7,165 nt of DNA from Candidatus Iainarchaeum sp. (GCA_018304445.1 JAGVWD010000032.1:1-7165), one strand, 5' to 3'. Positions 1 to 5,469 are shown, numbered from the stretch's first letter. The notes: generated by a model not told the origin, from the letters alone. Numbers and translations: made by a program.

Positions 1-42
1 AACTATCCGCTTCCCGCCCATTCGCATCGGCCTTACCCTCAC
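1..42 (-). CDS. possible start of a divergent gene, cut by the window edge
   Basis: On the - strand an open frame runs from a GTG at 42-40 off the left edge, 14 codons, reading VRVRPMRMGGKRIV, with an alternative in-frame ATG at 27-25. A TATA-like box (TTTTATATTT on the - strand, 66-75) is centred about 27 bases ahead of the GTG, the spacing expected of a leaderless archaeal transcript. No family can be recognised from 14 residues, and an open frame this short could be chance. The call rests mainly on the promoter spacing and on the lack of any + strand explanation for this stretch. Confidence 0.3.
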   Translation of the reverse strand, partial: MRVRPMRMGGKRIV

Positions 43-65
43 AAACTTCTATTGCGCTATTGAGT

Positions 66-75
66 AAATATAAAA
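66..75 (-). promoter_or_regulatory. putative TATA box for the left-edge gene
   Basis: TTTTATATTT on the - strand. Its centre is 26-28 bases from the GTG at 42. The rest of 43-163 holds no gene that can be supported; it is A/T-rich and contains only a short inverted repeat, ACTAT-A-ATAGT, at 106-116. Confidence 0.3.
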
Positions 76-163
76 CTAATATGGTTTTTATACTTACTCT
101 CTAATACTATAATAGTGTTCAGGGCTTAATAAGATTAACTATTTCTAGTTACTGAATAAAAGT

Positions 164-189
164 TTCACCGGCGGAATGCCCCCGAAAGC
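164..189 (+). repeat. 26-bp direct repeat, copy 1, abutting a TATA box
   Basis: It begins TTCACCGGCGG and ends CCCGAAAGC. All 26 bases are identical to 1279-1304. Its right end (CGAAAGC) has the look of an archaeal BRE and touches a TATA box. The other 18 or so bases are GC-rich within A/T-rich surroundings and are not needed for a core promoter, so they are probably a binding site for a regulator shared by the two units. It contains no obvious palindrome. Confidence 0.85.
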
Positions 190-198
190 CTATATAAT
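184..198 (+). promoter_or_regulatory. BRE/TATA promoter of the DUF4258-like/DUF2283 operon
   Basis: BRE-like CGAAAGC is followed by TATATAAT at 191-198, centred near 194. Transcription would start near 220, giving a leader of about 17 bases before the ATG at 237. A weak AAGGCG (224-229) is the only Shine-Dalgarno-like match. Confidence 0.65.
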
Positions 199-236
199 CC
201 TGCCTGTGCAATGGATTTACATCAAGGCGAAAAATT

Positions 237-626
237 ATGCCAAACACAGACAACGAAATAATCGCCAAGTATGCCAAGGAAGTTAAAGAAAAGTTGCTGC
301 AGGGCAAGCACTATAAAATCATCTTTTCAGCCGCTGCAAAACTCAAATCCCAGTACAGGAAAATTCCAATGCAAGAAGTAACCAACAGGCTCAGAAACCC
401 TGAAAATTTAATCGTTGCAGAGCCGCAGGCAGCAAATTCTGAAGGGGAAGAAAAATACAATTGCTACTTCGGCTTTACCAGGCATTTGGCTCACAGATAC
501 GTAATCATTTTTAAACACAAGGAGGAAGAAATATTAATAGCAAGCGTCATTAAGATAGAAAGGCAATGGCAAAAGGAGGCTGAGAAGCGTGTCCATGCTG
601 AAAACAAAAACAGAATGCAATTATGA
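237..626 (+). CDS. DUF4258/RelE-like putative toxin
   Basis: A 129-residue cytoplasmic protein without signal peptide or membrane segment. Its core, about residues 25-110, has the layout of small RelE-fold/DUF4258 proteins: an N-terminal segment with HYKIIF, a helix around KIPMQEVTNRLRNPE (42-56), then strands carrying HRYVIIF (86-92) and ILIASVIKI (99-107). DUF4258 proteins are commonly encoded beside DUF2283 partners and are suspected toxins; that is family knowledge, and the assignment here is by eye. The gene overlaps the DUF2283 gene by 38 bases, so the two should be translationally coupled. Residues 1-22 form a lysine-rich, probably helical extension. No catalytic residues can be named with confidence. 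It could instead be a non-toxic regulatory protein. Confidence 0.6.
   Translation: MPNTDNEIIAKYAKEVKEKLLQGKHYKIIFSAAAKLKSQYRKIPMQEVTNRLRNPENLIVAEPQAANSEGEEKYNCYFGFTRHLAHRYVIIFKHKEEEILIASVIKIERQWQKEAEKRVHAENKNRMQL
575..579 (+). promoter_or_regulatory. Shine-Dalgarno deciding a GTG start for the DUF2283 gene
   Basis: GGAGG lies inside the end of the upstream gene, 9 bases before GTG at 589 but 15 bases before the in-frame ATG at 595. The spacing favours GTG at 589 as the real start. Confidence 0.6.
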
Positions 627-969
627 TGAAGAAAATGACATTCTTTTTATTTACAGGGCAGATAGAAGCCCGAAGGCAAGCATTGAATTGGACAAAAACC
701 TAGTCCTGGATCTTGATGCAAAAGGAAGCGTTTGCGCCGTAGAAATATTTGATGCCATTAAAACATTCTCCGGATTGTCGGAATTTGGGACATCGGCCAA
801 TTTCTTTAGGAATATAAAAGTTTGCAAATTAACTTCAAATCAGATAGGCAACTTGCAGCGCTTAAAAATTTATGTCCTCAGCATAGCCGGAAATACCAAA
901 CAAGAAGTTGAAGTTCCGTTAATTGCTTCGATAGGCGGCTACAGAAGCCCGGCTATTCGCTACGCTTAG
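589..969 (+). CDS. DUF2283 family protein, putative antitoxin
   Basis: A 126-residue protein. Residues 11-56 match the DUF2283 pattern: Y-D-E-E-x-D-I-L-F-I-Y (12-22), then SIELDKNLVLDLDAKGSV and AVEIFDA, corresponding to the usual D-x-D-x-x-G-x-V-x-x-x-E-I core. DUF2283 proteins are small and of unproven biochemistry, but they recur next to DUF4258 genes and are suspected antitoxins. Here residues 58-126 add a second segment of about 70 residues, making the protein roughly twice the usual family length. The tail ends in a strand-rich QEVEVPLIASIGGYRSP. It shares the promoter at 184-198 with the upstream gene. A role as antitoxin is inference from the pairing. Confidence 0.7.
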   Translation: MSMLKTKTECNYDEENDILFIYRADRSPKASIELDKNLVLDLDAKGSVCAVEIFDAIKTFSGLSEFGTSANFFRNIKVCKLTSNQIGNLQRLKIYVLSIAGNTKQEVEVPLIASIGGYRSPAIRYA

Positions 970-1007
970 ATTTGAAGCAGCATCAATAGTGGATTAAGTG
1001 ATGGAAT

Positions 1008-1277
1008 ATGAGCGAAGAACTTAAAAGAATTTATTATGATGCGCTGCGGCTAAAAAACATCATTCTGGAAAACAAAAATATTGAAATTCTGCTATACCTT
1101 GCAAAGTACAATCCAAAGGTCAGCGAACAAGATCTAGAAAAAAAATTCGGAAAAGATGCCCTTAAAGGTCTTAGGGAATTAAAAAATATTAGCCTTGTAA
1201 AAGAGGAAGGGAGCAATCTTTTCTTGACCAATGAGGGAATATTCCAAGTTGAAGGTCTCTTGACAATGGCTGTTTAG
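1008..1277 (+). CDS. small winged-helix DNA-binding protein
   Basis: An 89-residue protein fitting a winged helix-turn-helix domain. Residues 24-35 (NIEILLYLAKYN) form helix 1, 39-48 (SEQDLEKKFG) helix 2, 50-60 (DALKGLRELKN) the recognition helix, and 61-76 a two-stranded wing with LVKEEGSNLFLTNEG, followed by a short C-terminal helix. It starts 38 bases after the DUF2283 stop. The only translation signal is GTGAT at 998-1002, complementary to the archaeal 16S 3' end, five bases before the ATG. No TATA box is evident in the gap, so it is probably the third gene of the operon. The PIN gene's repeat and promoter follow immediately. It may bind the shared 26-bp repeat or act as antitoxin for the PIN protein; both are inference. 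Confidence 0.7.
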   Translation: MSEELKRIYYDALRLKNIILENKNIEILLYLAKYNPKVSEQDLEKKFGKDALKGLRELKNISLVKEEGSNLFLTNEGIFQVEGLLTMAV

Positions 1278-1278
1278 A

Positions 1279-1304
1279 TTCACCGGCGGAATGCCCCCGA
1301 AAGC
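1279..1304 (+). repeat. 26-bp direct repeat, copy 2, abutting the PIN gene TATA box
   Basis: Identical over 26 bases to 164-189, starting one base after the winged-helix stop codon. As in copy 1, the right end (CGAAAGC) touches the TATA box, here ATTTAAAT at 1305-1312. The TATA boxes differ between the copies while the 26 bases do not, which argues that the repeat itself is under selection or was copied recently. Confidence 0.85.
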
Positions 1305-1312
1305 ATTTAAAT
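1299..1312 (+). promoter_or_regulatory. BRE/TATA promoter of the PIN gene
   Basis: CGAAAGC is followed by ATTTAAAT at 1305-1312, centred near 1308. The expected transcription start is about 1334, two bases before the ATG at 1336, so the transcript should be essentially leaderless. Confidence 0.65.
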
Positions 1313-1335
1313 TCAGTTTTTGCTTCAATCCTGGA

Positions 1336-1758
1336 ATGCTGCGGATTTACCTTGATTCAAATGTTTTTATTGCTTATATAAAAAGCGACATGGGAAAGCC
1401 GTATAAGTTAATGTACAGGGATGTTGAAGAGTTCTTCAGGCAATGCCCCCAGAACTATGCCATTGTTTTATCGGATTCTGCTTTTGAGGAAATTAAAAAA
1501 TATGCTTATTATTCTGAAGAAGCAGTGATGGAATTTTTCAAAGGGCTCGAAATTAAAACAGAAGTTGTTGCTGTTGGGAAAAATGATGCCAGATTGACTT
1601 CAGAGCTGTGTAAGAAAGGAATGCACGAGGCAGATGCGTTGCATGCTGCGCTCGCAATTAATTCAAAATGTGATATCCTGCTAACCTTCAATAAAAAACA
1701 TTTCAGGATAGTTCAAAATTTCATAGCTGTAAAAGAGCCAAATGAACTAATGGAGTGA
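1336..1758 (+). CDS. PIN-domain ribonuclease, VapC-like toxin
   Basis: A 140-residue PIN-domain protein, the full length expected for VapC-type toxins, which cut RNA with a Mg2+-bound acidic site. It opens with the typical strand MLRIYLDSNVFIAYI; D7 is the first catalytic acid. E51/E52 (SAFEEIKK), D100 (HEADALHAALAI) and the TFNKKHF segment (117-123) supply the remaining conserved positions, though the usual aspartate in the last motif is N119. The frame is open back to an ATG at 1291, but that codon lies inside the repeat and upstream of the TATA box, so it would not be transcribed; 1336 is chosen. The 3' end overlaps the convergent ribbon-helix-helix gene by 12 bases. The partner antitoxin is unclear: either the upstream winged-helix protein or the convergent regulator. 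Confidence 0.85.
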   Translation: MLRIYLDSNVFIAYIKSDMGKPYKLMYRDVEEFFRQCPQNYAIVLSDSAFEEIKKYAYYSEEAVMEFFKGLEIKTEVVAVGKNDARLTSELCKKGMHEADALHAALAINSKCDILLTFNKKHFRIVQNFIAVKEPNELME

Positions 1759-2040
1759 GAAGCCTTTTTCCTTTAGGAATTCCTCGGCAAATTTATCCCT
1801 TTCTTTCCTTGTCGGCAGCCTTATTTTCACCCCATGCCTTTCCGCATTTTCCCTTGCCTTTTTTGCAAGAGCGCGCATTTTAAGCACCCTGAAGTCCATC
1901 ACCTTGCTCCTTACGGCATCCCTGATGAATTCGTTCCTCGAGCTGTAGAGCTTCTCCTTTTTGATTATCCCATCAACTTCCTTTATGAGAGCAGGCTCAA
2001 CATTCATCACATATTGCTGCATAAGTATCCCTTTGGTCAT
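1747..2040 (-). CDS. ribbon-helix-helix (CopG/ParD-type) transcriptional regulator
   Basis: A 97-residue protein with an N-terminal ribbon-helix-helix fold: strand QQYVMNV (8-14), helix A from PALIKEVDGIIKKE (16-29), turn LYSSRNEF with the usual S-R-x-E-F-I-R at helix B (34-40), ending AVRSKV (42-47). Such proteins bind DNA as dimers by inserting the strand into the major groove, and many are antitoxins. The C-terminal half is charged (LPTRKERDKFAEEFLKEKGF) and could be a partner-binding tail. The ATG at 2040 lies about 4 bases from the predicted transcription start; an ATG at 2022 (M7) with AAAGGGA ahead of it is a possible alternative. It is convergent with the PIN gene, not co-transcribed as usual for VapBC. 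Twin palindromes over its promoter suggest autoregulation. Confidence 0.8.
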   Translation of the reverse strand: MTKGILMQQYVMNVEPALIKEVDGIIKKEKLYSSRNEFIRDAVRSKVMDFRVLKMRALAKKARENAERHGVKIRLPTRKERDKFAEEFLKEKGFSLH

Positions 2041-2061
2041 TAATATTAAAGTTAATATTAA
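2040..2061 (-). promoter_or_regulatory. twin palindromic operator TTAATATTAA
   Basis: Two exact copies of the perfect palindrome TTAATATTAA lie at 2040-2049 and 2052-2061, 12 bases apart start to start, about one helical turn. They cover the predicted transcription start and the first base of the start codon of the ribbon-helix-helix gene, the arrangement expected if two dimers of that protein bind side by side and repress their own gene. Confidence 0.65.
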
Positions 2062-2066
2062 CTACA

Positions 2067-2074
2067 ATTTAAAA
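2067..2074 (-). promoter_or_regulatory. TATA box of the ribbon-helix-helix gene
   Basis: TTTTAAAT on the - strand, preceded by a BRE-like GAAAGGC, centred about 30 bases ahead of the ATG at 2040. The predicted start of transcription falls inside the twin palindrome. Confidence 0.55.
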
Positions 2075-2110
2075 GCCTTTCTTTTGCAGGGCAGAATCCT
2101 GCATAAATGG

Positions 2111-2144
2111 TTTATAAGGTTGTCCAGCATAGATAATAAAGGTG
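2111..2144 (+). promoter_or_regulatory. TATA box and Shine-Dalgarno of the coiled-coil gene
   Basis: TTTATAAG (2111-2118) predicts a transcription start near 2140. GGTG at 2141-2144 matches part of the archaeal Shine-Dalgarno (GGTGAT), 7 bases before the ATG at 2152. It is divergent from the ribbon-helix-helix promoter, with about 40 bases between the two TATA boxes. Confidence 0.5.
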
Positions 2145-2151
2145 TTCAAAA

Positions 2152-3480
2152 ATGGGCATTTTCGGGAAAATTTTCGGGAAAAAAACTGCGGGCAAAGCCG
2201 AAGCGCATGAGGAAAAGCCGGTTGAAATTGCCCTTCTGGATATTGAAAAATGGCTTGAGGAAAAAACCTCCCCGCAGCGGAACGGATTTGACAAAAAGAT
2301 AATGAGCAAATTCGCGGAAATAAAGGGGACAGTGCAGGAAATCAGGCTGCAGCTTGATGAGATTTCAGGAAAGGAAATTTCCACTGAGGAAGGAAATAAA
2401 AGATTAAGGAAAATTGTTGATACGAGCAAGCAGGGCATGCTGAGGAGCATGCACACTCTTCTTGAAAGGCTGAAGCCGCCGCAGACCTCCGACTACAAGG
2501 CATTGAGCGACTACTGCAATAATTCAAGCAGCCTCCTTCAGGCGGAGATTTCAGCATTCGGGAAGAACATAGCATACACTGGTATTCTTCTCCAGGCCGA
2601 AGTGAAAAAAATCGGGGAACTGATAAATGCGCTTGCGCGGCAGTTCACTGAGATTAGGGAAATTTTTGGGGAAAGCGGTGTTATGTATATTCCTCAAATC
2701 AGGCAGAAAATCAGGGAAATTGAGGCCGAAATCTCAGCAAAAAAGGCGCTTCAGGATTCCCTCCCAAAGATTGAGCAGGAGATTGCGCTTCTGGAATCAG
2801 GAAAAGAGGATGCGATAAAAAGCGCCAATGCGCTTAGGGTTTCAGCGGATTATGAAGAACTGCAGGCACTCCAGGAAGGGCGCGCAAAACTGCTTTCGCA
2901 AAAGCAGGCCTTGAAGGAAAAGATCCTGCAGATGCTTGCGCCTCTTGAGAAGCCCCTGAGGAAATTGCAGAACCTTTCCGCAAACAGGCAGTTTGCTCTT
3001 GCAAGCAAGCAGGAGGAGAATGCGCTGAACCAGTATTTGGTCAATCCACTTCTCGCAGTTGCAGGGGATGCGGAAGCAAAAATTTTGAAGGCTCTTCTCA
3101 ACTCCGTGCAGCAGGCAATGGATTCCGGCATGATTGATTTCAAGGATGAAAGGGAAAAAGAAAAGAAATCCCTGGCAGTTTCCGAGCTCTTGCAAAGCGC
3201 CTCCCCCCGGCAGGAATTCAGCTCATATCTGGAACTGAATGAAAGGATTGCGCAGGCTGAGAAGGAACTTCAGGAGAGCAGCATAGCTAGGCGCATTTCC
3301 GATGCGGAAGAAAGTGCAAGGCAGATTGAGCGCAATGTGCAGGAAATGAATGCCGCGCTTGCAAGGGAGCAGGCTTCATTGCAAAAAAAGGAGCAGGAGA
3401 TTTCCGGAACGCTTCTGCATCTTTCAGAACTTGCCTCAAAGGCCGCGAATGAAAATATAAAAGTGAACATTCAAAGTTAA
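2152..3480 (+). CDS. conserved-looking coiled-coil protein of unknown function
   Basis: A 442-residue, highly charged, almost wholly helical protein rich in Glu, Lys, Ala and Gln. I do not recognise a named family. Residues 1-12 are a glycine/lysine-rich start with IFGK repeated, which could form a short amphipathic helix. Residues 25-110 hold a helical domain (LLDIEKWLEEK, then TVQEIRLQLDEI). Long coiled-coil stretches follow at about 183-222, 233-270 and 360-427, separated by a segment with YLVNPLLAVAGDAEAKILKALL (295-316) and GMIDFKDEREKEKKSL (326-341) that looks globular. There is no P-loop, signal peptide or membrane helix, so it is not an SMC or Rad50 ATPase, though it resembles their arms. 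Its own TATA box and start are clear. A scaffold or membrane-associated structural role is inference only. Confidence 0.85.
   Translation: MGIFGKIFGKKTAGKAEAHEEKPVEIALLDIEKWLEEKTSPQRNGFDKKIMSKFAEIKGTVQEIRLQLDEISGKEISTEEGNKRLRKIVDTSKQGMLRSMHTLLERLKPPQTSDYKALSDYCNNSSSLLQAEISAFGKNIAYTGILLQAEVKKIGELINALARQFTEIREIFGESGVMYIPQIRQKIREIEAEISAKKALQDSLPKIEQEIALLESGKEDAIKSANALRVSADYEELQALQEGRAKLLSQKQALKEKILQMLAPLEKPLRKLQNLSANRQFALASKQEENALNQYLVNPLLAVAGDAEAKILKALLNSVQQAMDSGMIDFKDEREKEKKSLAVSELLQSASPRQEFSSYLELNERIAQAEKELQESSIARRISDAEESARQIERNVQEMNAALAREQASLQKKEQEISGTLLHLSELASKAANENIKVNIQS
2159..2182 (+). repeat. 12-bp tandem duplication inside the coiled-coil gene
   Basis: TTTTCGGGAAAA occurs twice back to back (2159-2170, 2171-2182) and encodes the N-terminal IFGK-IFGK. 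It is in frame, so it lengthens the basic-hydrophobic N-terminus by four residues. Confidence 0.75.
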
Positions 3481-3503
3481 TTCGCCCTTTGACGTAAAAA
3501 TAG

Positions 3504-3514
3504 ATATATTTAAA
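3504..3514 (+). promoter_or_regulatory. TATA box of the acylphosphatase-like gene
   Basis: An A/T run, ATATATTTAAAT, with its centre near 3510 predicts transcription from about 3536 and a 15-base leader. The purine-rich AAGGCAAGAG before the ATG at 3551 is a weak ribosome site. Confidence 0.5.
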
Positions 3515-3550
3515 TAATCAATTGCACATAAAATCCAGCAAGGCAAGAGA

Positions 3551-3985
3551 ATGACAAAGGCGCTTTTTTATATTGAAGGCGAAAAGGTGCAGCACGTTGG
3601 CTTAAGGCTTATTGTTACGAATAAAATAATTCACGCAGGCTTTACAAGGGGCGGCGCCTTTAATATGCCGGATGGAAGGGTAGAAGTGGTTTTGGAAGGC
3701 GATAAGGAAATGATTCAGGCAATTCACAAAGAGATTAAGGAGCACCTTATTGATTGGCTGAAAGAAAGGGCCAAAGACGAAGAGGAACTTAAAAAAATTA
3801 CAAACCCGGCAATTAAAAGGGTTACTGATTTGGAATTCAAAGAGGATCTGCTGGTTCTGGATGTCGGCCTGTTTTCCCATTCCCTGACATTTGACCAGAT
3901 TTATAAAGGCGTGGATGTTTACAAGGATCTTACTTCTGCAATAAAAGAGCTGAAAGACGGCATAGCGCATATTGCGGAAAGATGA
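3551..3985 (+). CDS. acylphosphatase-like protein with C-terminal extension
   Basis: A 144-residue protein. Residues 4-68 follow the acylphosphatase pattern: VQHVGLR (13-19) corresponds to the VQGVGFR phosphate-binding loop with the catalytic Arg at R19, and FNMPDGRVEVVLEG (37-50) corresponds to the V-x-N-x-x-D-G-x-V-E motif with the catalytic Asn at N38. Acylphosphatases hydrolyse acyl phosphates such as carbamoyl or acetyl phosphate. Here VQGVGFR has become VQHVGLR, and the domain is followed by about 70 extra residues (about 75-144) with no recognised motif, starting with a charged helix (ERAKDEEELKK) and ending ELKDGIAHIAER. Standard acylphosphatases are about 90 residues long. The key Arg and Asn are kept, so catalysis is possible, but a ligand-binding role is equally open. 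It ends 6 bases from the convergent stop of the next gene. Confidence 0.75.
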   Translation: MTKALFYIEGEKVQHVGLRLIVTNKIIHAGFTRGGAFNMPDGRVEVVLEGDKEMIQAIHKEIKEHLIDWLKERAKDEEELKKITNPAIKRVTDLEFKEDLLVLDVGLFSHSLTFDQIYKGVDVYKDLTSAIKELKDGIAHIAER

Positions 3986-3991
3986 AGCTGA

Positions 3992-4702
3992 TTAAAGCTC
4001 CGAATGGTTTATATTGACAACCTTGTCGCAGAAAAGGCTCATCATCTCTGTAGCGCCTCTCTTGTCGCCCTCTTCCACCATGAGCAGAACGCCCTTCAAT
4101 TTCCACTTCCTTATCATCCCTATCATGAAGTGCGTAAACTTTCCCACAGGCTCCTTGTCATAATAAACAAGCAGCGTGCTTATTGAATCAAAAATCATGA
4201 ATCTCTGCTCCTCCTCATTTCCGATGCTGAGAAGCTTCTGGAGCGCTGTCGTAATCTGCGCTAATGCCTGGGGTGAATCCACAAATATGCAGTTCTTTCC
4301 AAGCCCCTCGGTCCTCCTTCCGGTTAATTTGCTTATGCAGTCAATGAAATAAATTTTTTCCGTGTCAATTCCCTCATCCTCAAGGTTTTTCAGCAAATCC
4401 TCATAGGGCTTGTTCAGCGTAAGGTAAATTCCCGGGAGCCTGAGATTCTGCGTGTAGTATTTCACAAGCTCGATGCTAGTTGTTGTGTAAAGCTCCGGCT
4501 TAATCAGCATCAGCACCATGTAGCTTTCAAGGTTCCCATCAAGCTCGCCCTGAAGCTGCAAAGCAATCCTGTGCTTCGGGCTTAAAATATCAGAAACCTC
4601 CTTGCTTACCCCATATGTTTCCATTTCGCCTGAGGGCTTTGCAAGCTTTATTGCGCGCTCGACTTCCTCTTCGCCCTTTGCCTGCTGCTTCTTTTTGGGC
4701 AT
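3992..4702 (-). CDS. KaiC/RecA-fold protein lacking the P-loop, paralogue A
   Basis: A 236-residue protein whose segment from about residue 58 to the end follows the RecA/KaiC core. YMVLMLIKPELYTTTSIELV (61-80) occupies the place of Walker A, but the G-x-x-G-x-G-K-T residues are gone. PGIYLTLNKPYEDLLKNLED (90-109) and IYFIDCIS (117-124) follow. A Walker B-like strand RFMIFDSISTLL (167-178) keeps its acid D172, and GVLLMVEEG (204-212) and FCDKVV (224-229) are the last strands. The first 57 residues are basic then mixed and have no parallel in the other paralogue. It probably cannot hydrolyse ATP in the normal way. GAGGAG inside the upstream ATPase gene (4710-4715), with its stop one base before this ATG, shows co-translation with that ATPase. 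A regulatory or structural partner of the ATPase is the likely role. Confidence 0.8.
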   Translation of the reverse strand: MPKKKQQAKGEEEVERAIKLAKPSGEMETYGVSKEVSDILSPKHRIALQLQGELDGNLESYMVLMLIKPELYTTTSIELVKYYTQNLRLPGIYLTLNKPYEDLLKNLEDEGIDTEKIYFIDCISKLTGRRTEGLGKNCIFVDSPQALAQITTALQKLLSIGNEEEQRFMIFDSISTLLVYYDKEPVGKFTHFMIGMIRKWKLKGVLLMVEEGDKRGATEMMSLFCDKVVNINHSEL

Positions 4703-4703
4703 G

Positions 4704-5402
4704 TTATATCTCCTCGAAGAGCTCCTGCTCCGAAAGGACCTTTACCCCTTCCTTGCTTATTTCAAGCGGATGCAGCTTCTCGGAAATTTTGGTTCCGCGC
4801 ATCTTCAGTATGCCGATGCTCCTTACAAAGCGGTTTTCCAGTTTTGTGTGGTAGAGAAGTATTACCCCGTCTGCAACATATTCCTCCAGCCCGTAAAGGC
4901 TTTTTGCGCGCTCCATTGAAAGCTCGTTCGTTATTACTGTTGTGACATTCATCCTTTTCAGCATTTTCCCAAGGCCAAGAATCCTTTTCCTCGCCTCAAG
5001 CTCTGTCTTGAAATAGAGCCTGAAAACAACCCCCGGGTCAATGACAAGCCTTTCCGCATTGATTGAGGAAACAGTATCCTCAATTGTTGTCAGCAGCTTG
5101 TCAAAATCGTAGAGCTCAACGTTTACAATCTTTATTTTCTTTTTTGCAATCAACTCCTTGAAATCCCAGTCAAAGAGCGTTGAGAACTTCTCAAGCTCCT
5201 CCACATCCTCCTCAAGGCTTATGAAAACGCCATTCTCATTGAATTTTGTCGCGCCCTCATAAAGGAACTGCAGGCACAGGCACGTTTTTCCGCTTCCCGG
5301 ATCCCCAGACATAACAACAAGGTTTCCCTTCGGGATGCCGCCCCCTATCAGCTTGTCCAGCCCCACAAGCCCTGTTTTTGTCCTTTCAAGGTCAGCAGCC
5401 AT
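4704..5402 (-). CDS. KaiC-like RecA-superfamily ATPase
   Basis: A 232-residue single-domain KaiC/RadA-type ATPase. ERTKTGLVGLDKLIGGGIP (6-24) is the classic entry motif. Walker A is GDPGSGKT (33-40) with K39/T40. The catalytic glutamate pair is E64-E65 in FISLEED (60-66). Walker B is RLVID (118-122), and VTTVITNE-like strand and GVILLYH follow. Archaeal KaiC-like ATPases have been proposed as signal-transduction hubs, and ArlH of the archaellum is a relative; a role in either cannot be shown here. The frame also opens at GTG 5411, but the TATA box predicts transcription from about 5408, so ATG 5402 is preferred; GTG would add three residues. It is the only one of the three related proteins in this cluster with an intact P-loop and is coupled to the downstream P-loop-less paralogue. 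Confidence 0.9.
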   Translation of the reverse strand: MAADLERTKTGLVGLDKLIGGGIPKGNLVVMSGDPGSGKTCLCLQFLYEGATKFNENGVFISLEEDVEELEKFSTLFDWDFKELIAKKKIKIVNVELYDFDKLLTTIEDTVSSINAERLVIDPGVVFRLYFKTELEARKRILGLGKMLKRMNVTTVITNELSMERAKSLYGLEEYVADGVILLYHTKLENRFVRSIGILKMRGTKISEKLHPLEISKEGVKVLSEQELFEEI

Positions 5403-5430
5403 TCCAATCACTAAATATTATTCAGCACCA

Positions 5431-5439
5431 ATATAAAAA
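5431..5439 (-). promoter_or_regulatory. TATA box of the KaiC-like ATPase gene
   Basis: TTTTTATAT on the - strand, centred 26-27 bases before about 5408. It lies in the 58-67 base gap between the two genes, so the ATPase and its downstream partner can be transcribed independently of the first P-loop-less gene. Confidence 0.55.
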
Positions 5440-5469
5440 GGTTGGGGATTTGGGGATTAAAACAGCAGG

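Noticed and set aside
211..261. 16-codon leader frame overlapping the DUF4258-like start
   Set aside because: It begins only about 17 bases after the TATA centre, upstream of the predicted transcription start, and has no ribosome site.
164..1304. 26-bp repeat pair as a CRISPR remnant
   Set aside because: Only two copies, 1.1 kb apart with genes between, each joined to a promoter; no regular spacers and no cas genes.
2842..3195. - strand frames opposite the coiled-coil gene
   Set aside because: Cys/Phe/Leu-rich mirror translations of Glu/Lys-rich coding DNA, with no start signals.
3985..3995. Bidirectional terminator between the convergent stops
   Set aside because: Only AGCT repeats around a 6-base gap; no stable hairpin or T run on either strand.
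4602..4919. + strand frames across the junction of the ATPase and paralogue A genes
   Set aside because: Shadow frames spanning two well-supported - strand genes that are linked by a stop/ribosome-site/start junction.
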